This document shows positions 50,269 through 63,099 of a stretch of 64,000 nucleotides of DNA, one piece after another. The translations under genes and the position numbers were made by a program. Origin of the DNA: Blasia pusilla (Eukaryota; Marchantiophyta; Marchantiopsida; Blasiales); NCBI GenBank assembly GCA_050084515.1, contig CM114275.1:27280001-27344000 (forward strand), given 5' to 3'. The number at the start of each line of letters is the position of its first letter. Position 1 is the first letter of the stretch. Under the pieces are notes generated by a model. That model worked only from the letters and a program-made list of their open reading frames with translations. It had not been told where the DNA came from and ran no database searches.

Positions 50269-51996
50269 CAACCAGCTCTTTGACAGGCATCACAACTCTG
50301 AATAAATTGGCCTACATCCTTGTACATGGTTGGCCACTCAGTAACGCACGGCCAAGATTTTTTTGACGGTGTTCTTGACGGCATAGTGTCCACCGGAATC
50401 GGCCGCATGCATGGCCCTAATAACGTGGGGAATTTCTTCTATTTCCAAGCATCGTCGACACTCTTCATCAGCACCTACTTTGTATAATACTCCCCGACTC
50501 AACTCATATGGTCCTATCTTATGTAAATAGACTGCCCGTTCCTCCGCCGTCATAGGGGCTGGAAGTTGGAGGGTAATCAAAAAACGAAAAATATCTTCAT
50601 AGAGGGATTGGCACAATCGATCCTCGATAATCTGGAGCAGGTCCTCATCGGGGAAGGTATCATCCAAGGTCTGTGTAAGGTCCGCATTTGTCATCCGCAA
50701 TCGAGATAGGAAATCTGCATTGGTATGGACCTTCCCGACACGGGTAATTACATCAAATGTAAACTCCTGAAGTAACAAGATCCAACGCGCAATGCGACCT
50801 GAAAGGTCCGTCTTGACCATTAACGGTTGGAGTGAAAAATGGTCCATATGAAAGACAAACTCATACCCCAATAAATAAGGGCGAAACTTCTTGCACGAGA
50901 AGACCGTTCCCAACGCCTCGCGTTCGATAGTGGTATATTTCTATTCGGCTGAAGATAGTTGTCTTCTGGCGTAATAAATCAGATAATCGTGTTTTTTTTC
51001 ATCAAGTTGGCTGAGTACCACCCCAATGGCAAACGACGATGTGTCCACATACACGTGGAAGGGTTTCGTCCACTCCAGGGATCGAAGTACGGGAGCTGCA
51101 AGCAATGCTTGTTTCAATGTTTCAAATGCGGCTTGGCAGGTTGGGGTCCACTCCCATTCGGTGGTCTTCTTAAGCAACGCGGTTAGTGCTCCTGATTTTA
51201 CCGCATAATCCTTAATGAACCGTCGATATTATCCGACATGGCCTAGGAAACCTCTTCACTCTTTGAGATTCATGGAGGGTTCCAATGCTACGATAATATC
51301 CACTTTGGCCTTATCGACCTCAATCCCCTGGGCAAACACTCGGTGTCCCAGCAAGATGCCTTGTCTCATGGCAATATCTGATTTTTCAAGATGGAGGGAT
51401 AAATGCACTTCGCGGCATCATGCCAAGGTTAATTCTAATTTTTGTAAGTGCTCTGCTTTTGAGCTGAAAATACAAAATTCATCGAGGAAAATTCCGACAA
51501 ACTTCCGCAGGTACCCTTGGAAGATCAAGATCATCATCTATTGGAAGGTTTCCAGCGCATTGCACAAACCAAACGGCATTACTCGATACGCGAAGGTGCC
51601 CCAATCCGTGGTGAAAGTCGTTAGGGGCCGATCTTTCTCCCTAATGGATACTTGGTTATACCCTGAGTACCCGTCCAAAAATGTATAACGCTCATCACCA
51701 GCAACTTTATCCAAAATACTATTGGTGAAGGGTAGGAGATGATGGTCCTTCAAGGTGGCCGCATTCAATTTCCGATAATCTTGGCACACCCTGATTTTCC
51801 CGATATGTTTCTTGGGTAAAATTACAATGGGTGACACCCATTCGCTACTTAACACGGGGTAAATTATTCCCGCATCGAGACGTTGGTCAATTTCGTCCTT
51901 GACCAATAAGGAGTATTTAGGATTGAGACGACAGTGCCTCATCCATACCGGGACAACGCCTTCTTTTAGATCGATTCGTTGTTCACCATAGTGTGC

Positions 51997-52042
51997 GGGA
52001 ATGCCTGTCATTTCATCCAGGGAATGCCTGTCATTTCATCCA
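51997..52042. repeat. 23-bp tandem duplication in pol
   Basis: GGGAATGCCTGTCATTTC plus five more bases occurs twice, back to back (51,997-52,019 and 52,020-52,042). The length is not a multiple of three, so it shifts the reading frame. Confidence 0.95.
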
Positions 52043-53411
52043 TGGAATACGCAAACACGTCCAAGTACTCAAGCAATAAGTTTTTATACTTAGTGAGTTC
52101 TGCAGGAGAAAATTCTACCGAGAGGCCTAAGGACTTCTGACTCGTAATTGGGACCTGTACATAGTCCTTTTCCTGAACCATATTTTTCGTAAATTGGAAT
52201 GTGCTATGGTCTAGTTTTTCTTCCTCTCGGGTCGACCTCTGTTCCCTAGAGGCCGACTCTTCATCTATTTCATAGCACTCTAAATAATATACGATAGAGG
52301 AGGACTCGGTAGCTGTGGTTTGATCCTGGTATGAGATATAACCCTCATCAATCAGGGGTGTTTCTCCTTGAGGTGGTCGTGATTTCCATGAAAGCTTGAT
52401 GAGTCTTTTTGGGACCTGGTCTGGAGCTTGGAATGTGAACCATCTCCTTTCCAGTTGGTGGTCATTCATGCACCGTAGAGCCAAGGCCTTCCAATCAACA
52501 AGGGGTATCCCATGGCCGTCAAGGGTTGCAGCACTAAGTAATCCAACAGAAATGAGACTCCTCCCAGCATTGTTGGAATCTGAGTGAGTTGTCCAAGGGG
52601 TCGCTTCCATGACTGATTTGCGAAGCGCAGATATTTTTCAGTGGGCTGGTACTTTGTGTACCCCAGAGCATGGGCTGTCTGTTTTGTCATAATATTACTT
52701 CCACTCCCAAAGTCAATGGGGACTTTCTTAATGGTGTGTCCCTCGATCTCAACTTCTACTTGTGGGGCTCCCAAATCTTCTACTTCGATACGAAACCAAT
52801 CCACTACTAGTAGACTCTTTGAGGACTTATTGGGTTTCATCTTCTACAACTGCAAAATTTTACCATACACAAGGTTATCCATTAAAAATTGTAACAAGGT
52901 TATATCCGCGGGCGTTGATGCCAAGTCCCCGAGTAGGTCGTAGGCTTCTAAAACCAGCAACGATGTCACGGTGGCTTGTATATTGGGGCCGTTCCTGTTC
53001 TTGGGTTTTCTACTATCTGCCTCCGTTTTGGCCCTTGGTCTTGGCAAACTTGAGCCCGAACCTGGTCCTCAACATCTTGATGAAAGTACTTAGGGTGACT
53101 TCGGTTGAAGGCAAGGTGAACATCTCCATTGACAATGGCCTTTCCGGCGCGGAAGGTGTCAACGCTTTTCTTCTTGAGGTCTTTGACTTTGCGCGAAGAT
53201 GAAGCCCCTTTTCTCATCTTGGTTGTCCGGCGGTCTAGGTCTTGGACCTCTAGGTGACAGCGAGAACTTTGTTTTGGAGTTCCTTGGGCCACTCCGATGA
53301 TTCTTCAAGTGGCGTTTTGTCGGAGTCCTCTTCCCTGATGGTGACTCGCCTTGTCTTGGGGGGCCCTAAGTCCTCCACTCGGACAAGTTGCACATTTACT
53401 TCATTCTTGGA

Positions 53412-56377
53412 TTATGTTTGGGCTGCTGGGATGGTTACATACTTGACCAACAACCACAGGACCTTGGGCTCCGGGCACTCCACTGCAGTGTGCCCGCCCT
53501 TCTTGCAATTTCCGCACAACGGATTGAGTCCTACTTGCCTCTTCGGATTTGGGCAATTATTGGCCCAATGGTCAGCTGCCCTACAATGGTAACAAAAATT
53601 CCTTTTTAAGGGTGGTGTGAAGGCCGCAGAGCCCATAATCTGTCTCAGGGGTCTCTGTTCCTTGTATTCCGGAAGCACATACCTTGGGATCCAACTTCGT
53701 GCGGGATTAGGGTTTGGCATGGCTTGAATTGCATAACAACCTTCCCATTGTTCAGCTTCATACCACCCTTCTTCCATAGTTGGATCTTCCTAGATCCAAT
53801 GTAGATCCCTCTGAAGGTGACACTCCTAGGCAGTATGCCCTTGGGTTCCGCAGGCACTACACCATGTGTTGGGCCTCATCACACCGCGTCTTCTTATGGA
53901 GTCCTTTTGGGCAGCCAAATGTACTTTCAACTCCGCCATTTTTTTACTTAACTCTTGAATGGCAGACTTGCGTGCCTTCCTTGCGGTCCCTCGTATTGGA
54001 CTTTCATACCTCTGGGGGACATGCTTTGTCGGCTTGGTTTTCCGTCTATGCTTGGGAGAGCGGTGGCAGGTGCTTTTTCTCTTCCATTTGGATTTTAGAT
54101 CTTCTTCAGAGTGTGAGGACACGGTGGTGCCATCGGTGGAGGCTTCGATGTCTGTAGAGGACGCTTCGTCCTCGAAGGAAGAACTAGTGTGCAAAGAGCC
54201 TCGCCGTTGATGACGTCGTCTTTGCGTTTTGCAAGACTTCCCAGAGGCTTTGTTCGCCTCTGCTGATGCAATGACTGCTTCTAGGGAATCTCGTTGGCCC
54301 CGGCAGCAGTACCAGTCCATTTCCTTGGACAGTCCCAAGACAAACCAATCTACCAAGTGTGAGGTAGTTGTGTGTTCAAGTTTGTTTATGAGGCTTTGGA
54401 ATCTTTGGGTGTATTCCCTAAGAGTTTCCTTCTTTTAACTTTTTAGATCACGAAGCTTTGTCAAAAGCCTGTCCTCGAACTCCAAGTCACGGAACTCATG
54501 AAGAAAGGCCTCCAATATCCTCTTCCAGGTTTCAGTGACATCCGCTCCCAGACGCTCGTACCACTGGTTTGCTCGCTTCTTTAGCAGGCCGGGAAATACT
54601 CACAGCAAATCTTCCTCTTAGCCTTCCCCATTAGCCTTAGCTACATGGGTAAACTCGAGTACATGGGTCAACATCACCTCTTCGTCCTCCCGCAAACGTG
54701 GGATATCTTAGCAATGTCTTCCTAGTATTAGCCATCAGGAAATTTCGGCTGCTAGGTCCCGGACTTGATGTTCGAGAAGGAGGAGGTCTAGGTTTTGTGA
54801 TACCCACAATTTTGTACTTTTAGAAATTTATACATTTTGATTCAAGGAATACAGATTCTATGAAGTGGAGATAGTACATATAAGACTATTTTAAATATTA
54901 TGTTATGAAATTGGAAGAATGAGTTATATTGAAAAAGATCACAAAGCTCCTAGGACAAGGCAGAGAGGTGGAAAATCAAGGATTTGCCTTAGAGGAGATG
55001 GAAATGCGGTAACGAAGTCTAAAGACTAAGAGCGAGGCTTGGAAAAGACAACAAAGCCTTATCAAGAACCTGTTTATGAACTGCTTTGCTCTTGAACGAA
55101 GTTCAATGAAGAAGAAGAGGAAGAAGCACTTTGCTCTTCAACGAAGCACGAAGAATGAAGCACCTGGAACAAGAACAAAGAATGCAGCCATTCGTCCTCA
55201 AGAAGAGCTTCGTCCTCAAGGGAAGAAGAAGAAGTCCAGACTTAGTAGCAAAGCGAAGCTAAGACTCGAAGTAATTTCAAGCAGCACACCGTTAGAGTAG
55301 TTAGGCTAGGAAGAGGCGTGACTTTTTGGACCAGATAGGAAGTTAGGACAGTTACGCCTAGCGGATTCATAGCGATCATAGGAAAAGATAAGAGAACCAT
55401 AGATTAAGGTAGTTACAAACTCTCAATAGACACTACATTCGTAAGAGACGCTTCAGATTTTTGGACCTACTACTGCCTTGGAAGATATTTAAGGAGCATG
55501 AAAGTAGCTATCACCATCATTCTTTCACAAAGTCCATATGCTGTAGGAATGGTCTGAGTAAGGGAGTAGTATCCTCTTGAGCTTGTATAACACTTTGAAG
55601 CTTTCTCGTTCTTGATGGAGTAGTAAAGCACTCATTTCTTCATTCTGATGTGCGATGCTTATGTCTGAGAATTTTTATTGGGTCTATAGAGTGAAGAGTG
55701 AATCAGGAGAACACTTCCATCATTAGAATAATCAACACGGAGTTATAAGAAATCTATTCGACAGAGAGTAGCCTGCCTAGACGGATTGAGTTCCGAAAGT
55801 AGGAGAAGCCAGCTTCTTGTTGAGATCTCTGTGAGGTTCTTTGATCTTGAGTGAAGATCTACCAGAGCGTGAATTCAATTCCACTAGAGAGAATCAAGGA
55901 AAGAAATATTGGTACTAATAGAGAGAAGAATACACTGATAAATGATTGAATCCAAAATGTACACACTTAACTACAACTATTGCAAGATAAACGTCATCTT
56001 GAACTCTCTTTTCACATAATCGTGATCCTCTTGGGGATCGAACTCATAAAATTATTGTAAAAAGATAAATTATTAAACTTCTTGTATATTACAGGTTTTG
56101 ATCTTTGGGAACTCGTTCCCCGAGTTCCCAAAGGGATTCTAGGTTGACTCTTTGTACGACTGCAAAGTTGCAGGAGATATGCTCGGGAGCGCACTTCTGT
56201 CCCTCTTCTTGCTCTTCGGCTTCGTTCGAGGACAAAGAGTGGGAGATACACCCGGAGGTCTCCAAGATGGATGATCTTCTTGTTGCTTATTGCGTCGATC
56301 AGCTGGCTGATCTCAAGCAGATGGTTGGAAGGCTTCCATGAGTCCGTCTTGGGATTCGTGAGCTTGGTTGCGCACAC
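53412..56377 (-). pseudogene. gypsy gag, interrupted by solo LTR A2
   Basis: The N-terminal part lies at 56,377-56,099 and the remainder at 54,790-53,412, with LTR A2 between them. The capsid-like region (about 54,600-54,440) has ANQWYERLGADVTETWKRI. It is followed by a Lys/Arg/Ser-rich stretch and two CCHC knuckles: CYHCRAADHWANNC and CGNCKKGGHTAVEC (53,777-53,412). Several stops and frame changes are present. The gene is continuous on both sides of the A2 target site, showing that A2 inserted into it. Confidence 0.8.
54796..56093 (+). mobile_element. solo LTR A2 inserted in gypsy gag
   Basis: Starts TGTGATACCC and ends TTACA, 1,298 bases, flanked by GGTTT on both sides (54,791-54,795 and 56,094-56,098). 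Orientation is opposite to the host gypsy element. It belongs to the same LTR family as A3, so a family member jumped into a relative and then recombined down to one LTR. Confidence 0.93.
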
Positions 56378-56782
56378 AAGACTGCTACAGGGTATCGATC
56401 CATGGAGAGAAAGTTGGGTCTTCCTAATTCCTATGGCAGTGTGAATGTGCCCTCAATGTACCTGCCAAGTTTTCCTCCCATAAATAGAAGTACCGGGTCA
56501 TCACCAAGTACAACTGTCGTTCATGGGCGAAGCACCGTTCAGCGACGGGTTCTTTGACAATACTAATTAACTGTTCTATCTTCTCTAGAGTACTAATGCG
56601 TAGGAGACCCAACTATCTTCTTCCATCCATTCTTATCTTCTTCCATCCATTATCTTAGGGGGATAGCTAGAGATAGCAGATGATCTTCGTTGAGAACTAG
56701 ATAGTTGGGTCTCCTACGCAACGAGGCTTCTTTCCCCGGCCCGGGGTTACCCATTAGCCTCTCTCTTTTCACCAAATCTTAT

Positions 56783-56802
56783 GATCCTCGGCAGCAGCGC
56801 CA
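56783..56802 (-). promoter_or_regulatory. primer-binding site of the gypsy element
   Basis: The minus strand reads TGGCGCTGCTGCCGAGGATC, starting 17 bases after the end of LTR A3. It resembles the TGGCGCCGTTGCCGG-type site of several plant gypsy lineages with a few substitutions. The 17-base offset from the LTR is larger than usual. Confidence 0.55.
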
Positions 56803-56818
56803 AAAATTTGTAGCTATA

Positions 56819-58091
56819 TGTAATGTACAAGAAGTATAAGAATTGATCTTTTTTCAATAATTTAATAAGTTTGATCTCCAAGAGGATCACGATTATGTGA
56901 AAAGAGAGTTCAAGATGGCATTTATCTTGCAATAGTTGTAGTTAAACGTGTACAATTCGGATTCAATCACTTATCAATGTATTCTTCTCTCCCTCAGTAC
57001 CAAAAATTCTTTCCTCGATTCTCTCTAGTGGAATTTAATTCACGCTCAGGTAGATCTTCACTCAACATCAAAGAACCTCACAAAGACCTCAATAAGAAGT
57101 TGGCTTCTCCTACTTTCAGAACTCAATCCGTCTAGGCAGGCTGGTCTCTGTCGAACAGATTTCTTACAACTCAATGTTGATTATTCTAATGATGAAAGGG
57201 TTCTCCTGATTCACTCTTCACTCTGCACACCCAAAAATAATTCTCAGACATATGCATCGCACATTAGAATGAAGAAATGAGTTCTTTACTACTCCATCAA
57301 GAATAAGAAAGCTTCCAAGTGTACACAAGCTTGAGAGAGTACTACTCTCTTGCTCGGACCATTCCTACAGCATAAGGACTTCGTGAAAGAATGATGATGA
57401 TAGCTACCTTCATGCTTCTTAAATATATTCCGAGGCAATAGTAGGTCCAAAGATCTGAAGTGTCGCTTACGAATCTAGTGTCCTATTGAGAGTTTGTAAC
57501 TACCTTGATCTATGGTTCTCTTATCTTTTCCTATGATTGCTATGAATCCGCTGGGGGTAACTATCCTAACTTCCTATCTGGTCCAAAAAGTCGCGCCTCT
57601 TCCTAGTCTAACTGTTCTTACAGTGTGCCGCTTGAAATCACTTCGAGTCTTAGCTTCGCTTCACTGCGAAGTCTGGACTTCTTCTTCTTCCCTTGAGGAC
57701 AAAGCGCTGCATTTTTCATTCTTGTTCCAAGTGCTTTGTGCTTCGCTGAAGAGCGAAGTACTTCTTCCTCTTCTTCTTCATCGTGCTTCGTTCAAGAGCG
57801 AAGCACTTCATAAACAAGTTCTTAATAAGGCTTCGTTGTCTTTTCCAACCTTTGCTCTTAGTCTTTAGACTTCGTTATCGCATTTCCCTCTCCTCTAACG
57901 CAAATCTTTGATCTTCCACCTCTCTGCCTTGTCCTAGGAGCTTCGTGATCCATTTCAATATTACTCATTCTTCCAATTCACAAACATAATATCTAAAACA
58001 ATCTTGTATATACAAACTTTACTTCATAAAGTCTTCATTCCTTGAATCAAAATGTATGAATCTCTAAAAGTACAAAATTGTGGGTATCACA
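56819..58091 (-). mobile_element. LTR A3, 5' LTR of the gypsy element
   Basis: Starts (minus strand) TGTGATACCC at 58,091 and ends ATTACA at 56,819, 1,273 bases. Contains several CTTCGCT...GCGAAG stem-like motifs shared with A1 and A2. It abuts the end of the right cargo arm. Confidence 0.9.
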
Positions 58092-58300
58092 AGAGAGTAA
58101 GAGAGGAGAGGAAGAGAGGAGAGTCTCTCTCCAAAAAAAAGGGCCAAATCCTTAAACTCTCTTCAAAAATTTCTTCAATTTTTGAGGTTTCTTCCCTACT
58201 TCAAATGAAAGAAATTTTTCAAAGAGAGTAAGAAGTGCACCACAATGGGCTCTTAATCCAAGACTCCCACCCTCATCCCCAATACTTCGTGAGAATCTAA
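58092..58300. repeat. terminal region of the right cargo arm (TIR-like)
   Basis: Reverse complement of 46,130-46,313, with an extra GAGAGGAAGAGAG-type expansion at its outer end. LTR A3 begins directly beside it. Confidence 0.6.
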
Positions 58301-58379
58301 CAACCAATCATGATAGACTTGTGATGTTGACGGGACTACAATAAAGGAAACGAGGCTGGGAGTTGCGAAGTTTCAACCT

Positions 58380-59340
58380 ATGTAACCTCTCTGAAACGGA
58401 CTTGTTGCAAGACGTGGCATCTATCAAGAAGATGTTCCTAGAGTCACCTTAGAGTAGGCATGCATGGAAGAGCTGGGGTATTGTGGCAGATTTCAGGAGT
58501 GTATTGAAGGACGTCAAAAGTGGAAGATGCAAAAGAGCCAAATGAAGAATAGAAAACCCAAAAATGAAATGATCATAAGGGAATCAACCTGAGTCATGCA
58601 ATTTGTCGGAATCTGACAGGTAGTAGGAATCCAACACATCTCAGAAATAACGTGTTAGAGAAAAATGGTATGAAGATAATGGGGGAGCGAGGCAAAAGTG
58701 AAGAAGCCTGCCAGAATGTGTGAAAAGTTGGACTAACAAGAAAAGAAAATCACTCAAGCAGCCAACTTGTCGGAATCCAACAAGTTGCCTGAATAGTTGA
58801 CAAAAAATGGGGTTTAAAAAAAGGTTACAAGAGAGTCCCCAGAGTAACTTAGTCAACCTGGTCTCACGAATATCACTAGACACGAGAATTTGTGCATACA
58901 TCTGTAGTCATCCAAGTTCCATTTTTGGCTTCCAACTTTGTTGACGTCGGCGAGTTCACGAAACAAATTCATTGCACCCTTCAAATCAATGAGGAAAGCA
59001 TTACAGACATGCCCCACACAAGAAAAAATTTCAACTCAACTCGCTACCTGCAGACAAACAACCCATCGGAAACCGACGAGTTGCAACTACAAGAAATCAT
59101 CAGTTTGCAACTTCTCGGAATTCCACATGTTGCAAACTTAGTTCTTGGTTTGCAACCCATCGATTTCCGACGGGTTGCAAACCTTATCTAGGAACTACAA
59201 CTTGTCAAAATCCGAGAAATTCCAAACTCCCTCATTGGTCCCTCATTTTTATGGTTGCAAACCCATTGATTTGCAACGGATGGTAATCGACAGTCCCTTG
59301 TTCCCTCGTTTGCAACCCGTCGGAATCCGACGGGTGGCAA
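58380..59340. repeat. dyad cluster 6 (3' flank of right cargo gene)
   Basis: About nine copies, the positional counterparts of cluster 5 in reverse order. The copy at 59,312-59,338 is the empty site of LTR B1. Confidence 0.88.
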
Positions 59341-60418
59341 AATAAATAGCATCGAGTAGATAGGCCAACACAATCGACATGAACAAACAACAATTCAGAA
59401 AATTTTTACAAAAACCATTATGGTGCAAAAACTTCTTGTCCTTTATTACATCTGACCGAAGCTCGGAAATGTACATTTGATCTAGTCTATGATTTCTTCA
59501 GCCTCGTCATCTAAAAATTTACTCCTAACTCTCCTAGGTGCCTGTACAAAAGGAATGTCTTGGGATACAAGTGGTTCCTCTGGCCAATTGTAGACAAGAA
59601 TTGTAAATGTTGGGGAATTCGAGAGCCTTGCCCCCCCCCAAAAACACCATAATGGTCCCACGTAAGATGATTTGAGTCCCAACGCCTTCCTCGACAGTAA
59701 ATCTTGTATGCTCTGCAAGGTGACACCCATCCAGTATCAATATATGCTCCGCCCTTGGAAACCTATAAATCCCAACTCCAAAACGCTTTAGTCAAGCTGG
59801 CTCCGATAAATCGTTGAACTCACTTGTTATCGTCCGAGAGCTCTTCCATAATTACTGTCAACTTTGCCCTCCCGATCTTTTGGAATTGTAGGAAGTGACC
59901 ATGGTGTCACTATCAATGGTGGCTCTAGAGCTGGAGAAATTGGCTTTGGAGGCGAGTTGTATATTCCAACTAGCCTCTCGTAATTTTCCTTTGCCTCTTT
60001 GCAAAGGTCAAAAAGTTCTGGCCTTCCCTGAAGGCAGAGAATGTTCCTGCCACTCTGCCAGACGCCTCTAATACTCAACCTTGATAGGCCCACTAAGTCA
60101 AAAACCAAGTTAACCAGCCTCGAGTAGAGCTCCATGAGCATTTGCATCAAGGTAGGTGAATTCTCCCTTCCTCCAAGTAAGGGGATCCCTTCCTGCATGA
60201 AAATTCCCCGGGGAGAATTGTAGAGACTATCTAAGTTGTAGCCATCGAATCATGGATCCACCGGATCTGGGATCTGGAACACTTGGAAGCTGTGCTCGGG
60301 CCTTACAAAGCAATAGAAAAATGAGTGGTCCATTTGTGAATAAGCAGGTGGAAAATTCTGTCAGAAAAAAGAGAAAGGTAGTAGACCACTAGTCTACTCT
60401 CCATAAAGTGACACAATG

Positions 60419-60981
60419 TGCAACTCGTCGGGATATGACGGGTTGCTCATTTGGCTAGACACAAGAGCAACCTGTCGAAGTCCGACAGGTTGCTTTTCAA
60501 CCCGTCCTACTAGTGCCCTGTGATTAGCAACCCTTCGGAACTTGGCCTATAGGCTTGACAAAACAACAACCTCTCGGACTGTGATGGGTTGCTTTACAAC
60601 TCTTAGAGGATTCTTTGCCTATCAGCAACCCGTCGGAAGCTGACAAGTTGCTCATTTTGCTGGATAGAACTGCAACTTGTCGGAGTCTGACGGTTGGCTT
60701 ACAACTCAATCGAATTGTTCATAGTTGAGAAGTTCCTAATATGAAAGCAATCCATCTCTTTTAGACGGGTTGCATCACTCCAGACACAAGTGGAAAAGCA
60801 ATGCTACTTGCAACCCGTCACGTTCTGACGGATTGCAATCATTGGAGACATGTAGGTGAATTTGCAACCCGTCGCTTTCAGACGAGTTGCATCACTACAG
60901 ACACAATTACAAAAGAAATTCTACTTGCAACCCGTTTGGTTCCTAAGGTGAATTTGCAACTTGTTGGGTTCCGACGGGTTG
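60419..60981. repeat. dyad cluster 7 (cargo gene intron 2, right)
   Basis: About ten copies. 60,467-60,493 is a CCTG/CAGG variant with both arms changed. All lie within intron 2 of the right cargo copy. Confidence 0.9.
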
Positions 60982-62004
60982 TATTTCTGAACCATCTCAA
61001 TTCCTTTAAAAAGTGAACTTACCCAGACTTGATTCATTGCCGATCTAAGTGGATACACATGTTTTTATGACCCATGATTGCGCCGTCCTCTACTTCATCG
61101 ACCTCTTCACGCACTGAAGGTTGAAAAGCTCATCTTCTTTCCCTCTAGTAAGGACCAAGAAACAACCCCTCATCCTTTGAGATACGCGTCAAAGAAAAGA
61201 AAACATGAGAGCAATCTAGTCATAGGAAAGCGAGACATTTGAGTCTGTGACAATGTCAGACAAATTGTTGTCCCACAAGCAAAACCCAGAAGGCAAATCT
61301 GCAATGAGAAGATCCACTGCCACCTCCTCAACAACCCCATGCCCCGTCCAGGGGGCGTGCCCTTTTTGAAGGAGTTTTTGCCCGAGCACAGTTAATTTCT
61401 TGATGGTAGGTGTCGACGTTTGAGAACTGAAACTCCGCAATTCATCGACAAGATGAGTCTAGTGAAGAAGGACATTTATTCTGATGGTCATTTCCCTATG
61501 CCTGCCCAAGGATGATGGAGTGTATTCCATATCCTTCGAACCAGGCGCCTCCCGCTTTCGCTTCTCCCGAGTGTGTTGTCGGCTTGTTGGAGTCTCCGTT
61601 ACCTCAGACTCCATAAGAGTTTTCCTTCACAAGGACCTGGTCTGGCCCTCTCACCCCTCTCGCCTGGACGACTCCACCTCTAGCCTTGAAGACTCGCTCT
61701 CTTTTCTCGAAGACTCAGCCTTGGAATTCCTCGACCCCCTTGCCTTGGCTTTCAAACCTGCGGTGGATTTGTCTTTGGCGGTGATGACCTTTGCCTCCAA
61801 CTCTATTGTCTTGAGGGCTTGCTCCTCCGCATCTCCTTAGAAAAAAATTTCAGGCTTCACGAAGTTTGGAATGTCGTCCCTACCAACGACCACTGCATCA
61901 TACACCACACATAGATTTTTGTCTATAATGTCCCTAGGGTCGTTGAAGTCCAACCAGATTAGAAAATTTATTACCTCCCGATCGGACATGCCCTGTCCCA
62001 TCTC

Positions 62005-62069
62005 CAAATTATGGGCTTCTCCGCCTGATGGAGAATCCCTCTCCATCAGGCGGAGAAGCCCATAATTTG
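62005..62069. repeat. perfect 30-bp-arm inverted duplication in the right cargo exon
   Basis: Arms 62,005-62,034 and 62,040-62,069 are exact reverse complements around a 5-base loop ATCCC. The left cargo copy (about 40,618-40,670) has only the first arm followed by unrelated sequence, so the second arm is new. Confidence 0.95.
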
Positions 62070-63099
62070 CAGGCTGCTAGAAATTTGCGCTAGGTATCTG
62101 CATTCACGCAATTGATGAGGTACCTGTACACCATCCGCTGGGCAGCTCTTTGTTGAGATGACTCAACCGCCAACTCTTGAAGATCTCGCTTCTTCTTTGC
62201 AAAATCCTGTTTCCTCGCATCTATTTCCTCGTCCACATCTGCCTGAGGGAGGGTGTGATTCTTGAACATCATCCGAAATCCTGGGTTTTTTTGTCGACTT
62301 ATCTCTGATGTCATCAAGCCATAGTTCAAAATCTTTTGCGGCCTCTAGGTTTGATTCCTCTGGAACTGGCTAAATCTTCTTCAGCTCCGCTTGTAGACCC
62401 ACGATCATGGACTTCCTGAGAAGGCACAGCACGTCCTAGAATGACCATTCCCTTAGCCAATGGGAGATCATTGGATGTGAAACTCCCGGAGGGTGGTGTG
62501 CCGCCCGCTTTTGCGCCTCAGTGCCCTCGAGACTGATTTTCATCAGTCTCGATTCGCCTAAACTCGGATATGCCAGACAACGCAAACCTGTGCACGCGGT
62601 CCAAAGACACTTTCTTTCCGATCTGACCTTGTGGGTCTTCGTCTCTCTTCCACTTGTGCTTGATTATCGGCTTGAGCTTCTTGTAAAACTCCAGGCCAAG
62701 TTTGGGGTTCAGAATTGCAATATAACACTGCATCTTGCTTGCAGTGTACTTTGTAGTTGAAGATACGGCAGTCTGAAGAAATTTAGCCCATTCCAACACG
62801 GAGACGTTCTCCCTTGGCTCCAGTTCCAACGTAGCACTCTTCTTGGTGGCTTGGATCTTGGACCAATAGAGAATCGTGACGGTTGTATCTTAGGAAATGA
62901 AGGTATTTGCCCAGGTCTTCTTCTTTATTTGAGATCCCTTTGCCAACATCTCATCAACTAGATCGTCATCCACAAATCCCTTGTACTCTTCCGGGTGCGT
63001 CGTAAGCACCTTCTTGACCCTACCGCAATCCTGGATCCAGTGGTGGGTGACGTTCCCCTAAGATACAATCCTGCAAATCCAAACACAAGGTAAGAATAC

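Larger units (their letters stand above)
49313..52840 (-). pseudogene. gypsy pol: protease, reverse transcriptase, RNase H, integrase
   Basis: The protease block (about 52,790-52,520) has IDFGSGSN where D-S/T-G is usual. The reverse transcriptase (52,011-51,400) shows WVSPIVILPKK, VCQDYRKLNA and FAYRVMPFGLCNA, with the catalytic box reading FLDE instead of Y-x-D-D. RNase H follows (VYVDTSSFAIGVVLSQ). The integrase has an HH region (HAADSGGHYAV), SDQGTH, a GLTEKSNR segment and a C-terminal GPYRMIAIYDNG block ending at a stop at about 49,313. A 23-base tandem duplication (51,997-52,042) shifts the frame between protease and reverse transcriptase. Stops at about 51,180 and 50,940 and others break it further. 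Confidence 0.85.
48503..58091 (-). mobile_element. damaged Ty3/gypsy element, 5' LTR present, 3' LTR not seen
   Basis: Reading leftward on the minus strand: LTR A3 (58,091-56,819), primer-binding site, gag, protease, reverse transcriptase, RNase H and integrase, which is the Ty3/gypsy order. Solo LTR A2 interrupts gag. Integrase ends at about 49,313, and nothing resembling a family A LTR follows before solo LTR B2, so the 3' end is deleted or displaced. Numerous stops and frameshifts make it inactive. Confidence 0.85.

Noticed and set aside
54796-58091. LTRs A2 and A3 as the two ends of one short element with inverted LTRs
   Set aside because: A2 has its own GGTTT target duplication and splits a gag frame that is continuous on either side, so it is a separate solo insertion.
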